Assembly: GCF_910592395.1 (NCBI RefSeq)
Contig: NC_088321.1
Location: forward strand, 9,486,001 to 9,550,000
Length of the DNA: 64,000 nt
Reading direction: 5' to 3'
Source: Lineus longissimus
Lineage: Eukaryota > Nemertea > Pilidiophora > Heteronemertea > Lineidae
Shown: positions 63,909 to 64,000 of the stretch, piece after piece
Numbering within the stretch: position 1 is the stretch's first letter
Layout of the letters: the number at the start of each line of letters is the position of its first letter
The notes under the pieces: generated by a model
The model's input: the letters and a program-made list of their open reading frames with translations, nothing else
Databases searched by the model: none
What the model was told of the DNA's origin: nothing
Translations under genes and position numbers: made by a program

Positions 63909-64000
63909 ATGAGCATGATCTTTCTCAAACTAACTGAATCATGACCTAATCGCCTTGGACGCACAACCTAACTACATATCAATCCACCCCGACGATCGAC

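Overview
The window is repeat-dominated animal DNA, most likely from a marine invertebrate. The evidence is spliced fragments with GT..AG introns, DIRS, BEL/Pao, PIF/Harbinger, DD41D Tc1/mariner and L1-like elements, hammerhead-bearing satellite repeats, and protein families common in molluscs, cnidarians and invertebrate deuterostomes. The species cannot be fixed from sequence alone. No clearly intact host gene was found; almost every coding stretch belongs to a mobile element or a decayed element-like gene.

Layout. 1-1344: 3' part of a decayed multi-exon gene (FTDG..HGKGPCDG family). 2599-4089: two partial copies of a small LTR unit ('T unit': ~203 bp LTR beginning TGTAG and ending CTACA, polypurine tract, ~0.8 kb internal region holding an L1-like ORF2 C-terminal tail). 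4090-11368: a DD41D Tc1/mariner element whose transposase is split by a 5.2 kb DIRS retroelement (5379-10576). 11463-14802: one decayed reading frame joining a PIF-like DDE transposase, a SWIM-like finger and a USP-type protease (minus strand). 15725-16597: a retrozyme-like repeat of about 2.5 x 345 bp units carrying three hammerhead-like motifs, flanked by a ~16 bp direct repeat. 16713-45354: a tandem run of T units into which larger elements have inserted: BEL-1 (17928-21526), BEL-2 (21969-31522, itself interrupted by a 3.4 kb TIR element carrying spliced exon-like sequence), and a Harbinger transposon (31563-41246) whose transposase is split by a second, nearly intact DIRS (33764-40315). 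41753-45296 is a 1772-bp tandem duplication. 45355-47700: an SGNH-like fragment and a satellite rich in CTCF-like motifs. 47915-49128: truncated L1-like LINE. 50173-51476: long-TIR DNA transposon with a 9 bp target duplication. 51767-55690: a FEN1/PIN-like gene between long inverted repeats. 55713-63908: BEL-3, a nearly complete BEL/Pao element.

Nesting gives relative order. T units are oldest. DD41D, BEL-1, BEL-2 and Harbinger inserted into T units, DIRS-1 into DD41D, DIRS-2 into Harbinger, and the TIR element into BEL-2 pol. Host reading frames close across both DIRS insertions, which fixes their ends to the base.
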